A DNA stretch of 64,000 nt from Psychrobacter proteolyticus (GTDB taxonomy: Bacteria > Pseudomonadota > Gammaproteobacteria > Pseudomonadales > Moraxellaceae), in the NCBI RefSeq assembly GCF_003350005.1, contig NZ_QLKS01000001.1, positions 787,946 through 851,945 on the forward strand. The letters run 5' to 3'. How positions within the stretch are numbered: the stretch's first letter is position 1; each line of letters begins with the position of its first letter. The position numbers and the translations under genes were made by a program. Positions 63,861 through 64,000 of the stretch are shown here, piece by piece. The notes under the pieces are model-generated. The model ran no database searches, was not told the DNA's origin, and saw only the letters and a list, made by a program, of their open reading frames with translations.

Positions 63861-64000
63861 AGAGTGTCCTAATATTCGAATGAGTCGTATAAAGATAAGA
63901 GGAGAGTTTACTCAGAGGATAATCCATCAAAAACGCGGCAGGCGTCCTCAATGGATAGGCTATAAAATAAAAATGCAATATTAACATATTTGCTATGAGC
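63861..64000. other. Upstream region of transketolase
   Basis: The last 140 bases should carry the tkt promoter. AGGAGAG at 63900-63906 and nearby TATAAAG/TATAAA words are visible, but no defined element is assigned. Confidence 0.3.

Overview
The window looks like chromosomal DNA from a gammaproteobacterium of the Moraxellaceae, most probably Psychrobacter. This is inferred from the moderate, AT-leaning base composition, the choline-to-betaine cluster with a long BCCT carrier, the eptA-pmrAB-type lipid A block, and the protein flavour. No 16S gene is present to confirm it. There is no phage, plasmid backbone, IS element or CRISPR array. Mobile-like DNA is limited to three short MITE-like repeats and one heptamer microsatellite.

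Layout, left to right. (1) 1-3221: the start of an ornithine cyclodeaminase-like gene diverging from an Lrp/AsnC regulator, then a patatin-like phospholipase, a small parvulin and a frameshifted GntR regulator. (2) 3563-9424: a carboxylate-uptake region with a MatC/SLC13-type permease, a TctC-TctB-TctA tripartite transporter and a TauE/SafE permease. (3) 9621-11606: two small YdcZ-type DMT proteins diverging from a LysR regulator. (4) 11863-17039: a TetR regulator with repeated candidate operators and an RND efflux pair (adaptor plus pump). (5) 17040-18929: a heptamer repeat, a class II aldolase-like gene and a divergent CRP/FNR-type regulator. (6) 19072-24640: eptA, a PmrAB-like two-component system, dgkA and a PAP2 phosphatase, with two good PmrA-box-like sites. 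(7) 24857-29426: yceI, a triheme cytochrome c, a Tat-type flavin amine oxidase and a lipoprotein cytochrome c. This is the most interesting candidate system: a periplasmic amine dehydrogenase wired to the respiratory chain.

(8) 29484-36872, mostly minus strand: a thioesterase, a DUF3124 lipoprotein, KtrA/KtrB-type potassium uptake, an EamA transporter, a second flavin oxidoreductase, a TPR-like protein flanked by MITE-like repeats, and a YgjP-type metallopeptidase. (9) 37096-43821: the osmoprotection cluster, transcribed in the order SMR exporter, betI, betB, betA, betT. It imports choline and oxidises it to glycine betaine. (10) 44327-49510: tRNA-Asn, a ribbon-helix-helix protein, a lipoprotein, tRNA-Ser, a GAPDH-family enzyme and a PIF1-like helicase. 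(11) 49837-53666: aldehyde dehydrogenase, DUF779 protein and a GMC oxidoreductase. (12) 54125-59951: a dppABCDF-type peptide ABC transporter whose DppD lacks the usual C-terminal tail. (13) 59964-63860: a NERD/zinc-finger protein, a LysE exporter and transketolase.

Several blocks are functionally coherent. EptA transfer of phosphoethanolamine releases diacylglycerol, which DgkA can recycle, and both genes carry the same candidate PmrA site. The choline operon is headed by a small multidrug-type exporter of a family known to handle quaternary ammonium compounds. Function assignments rest on motif recognition from the sequence alone; no database search was run.
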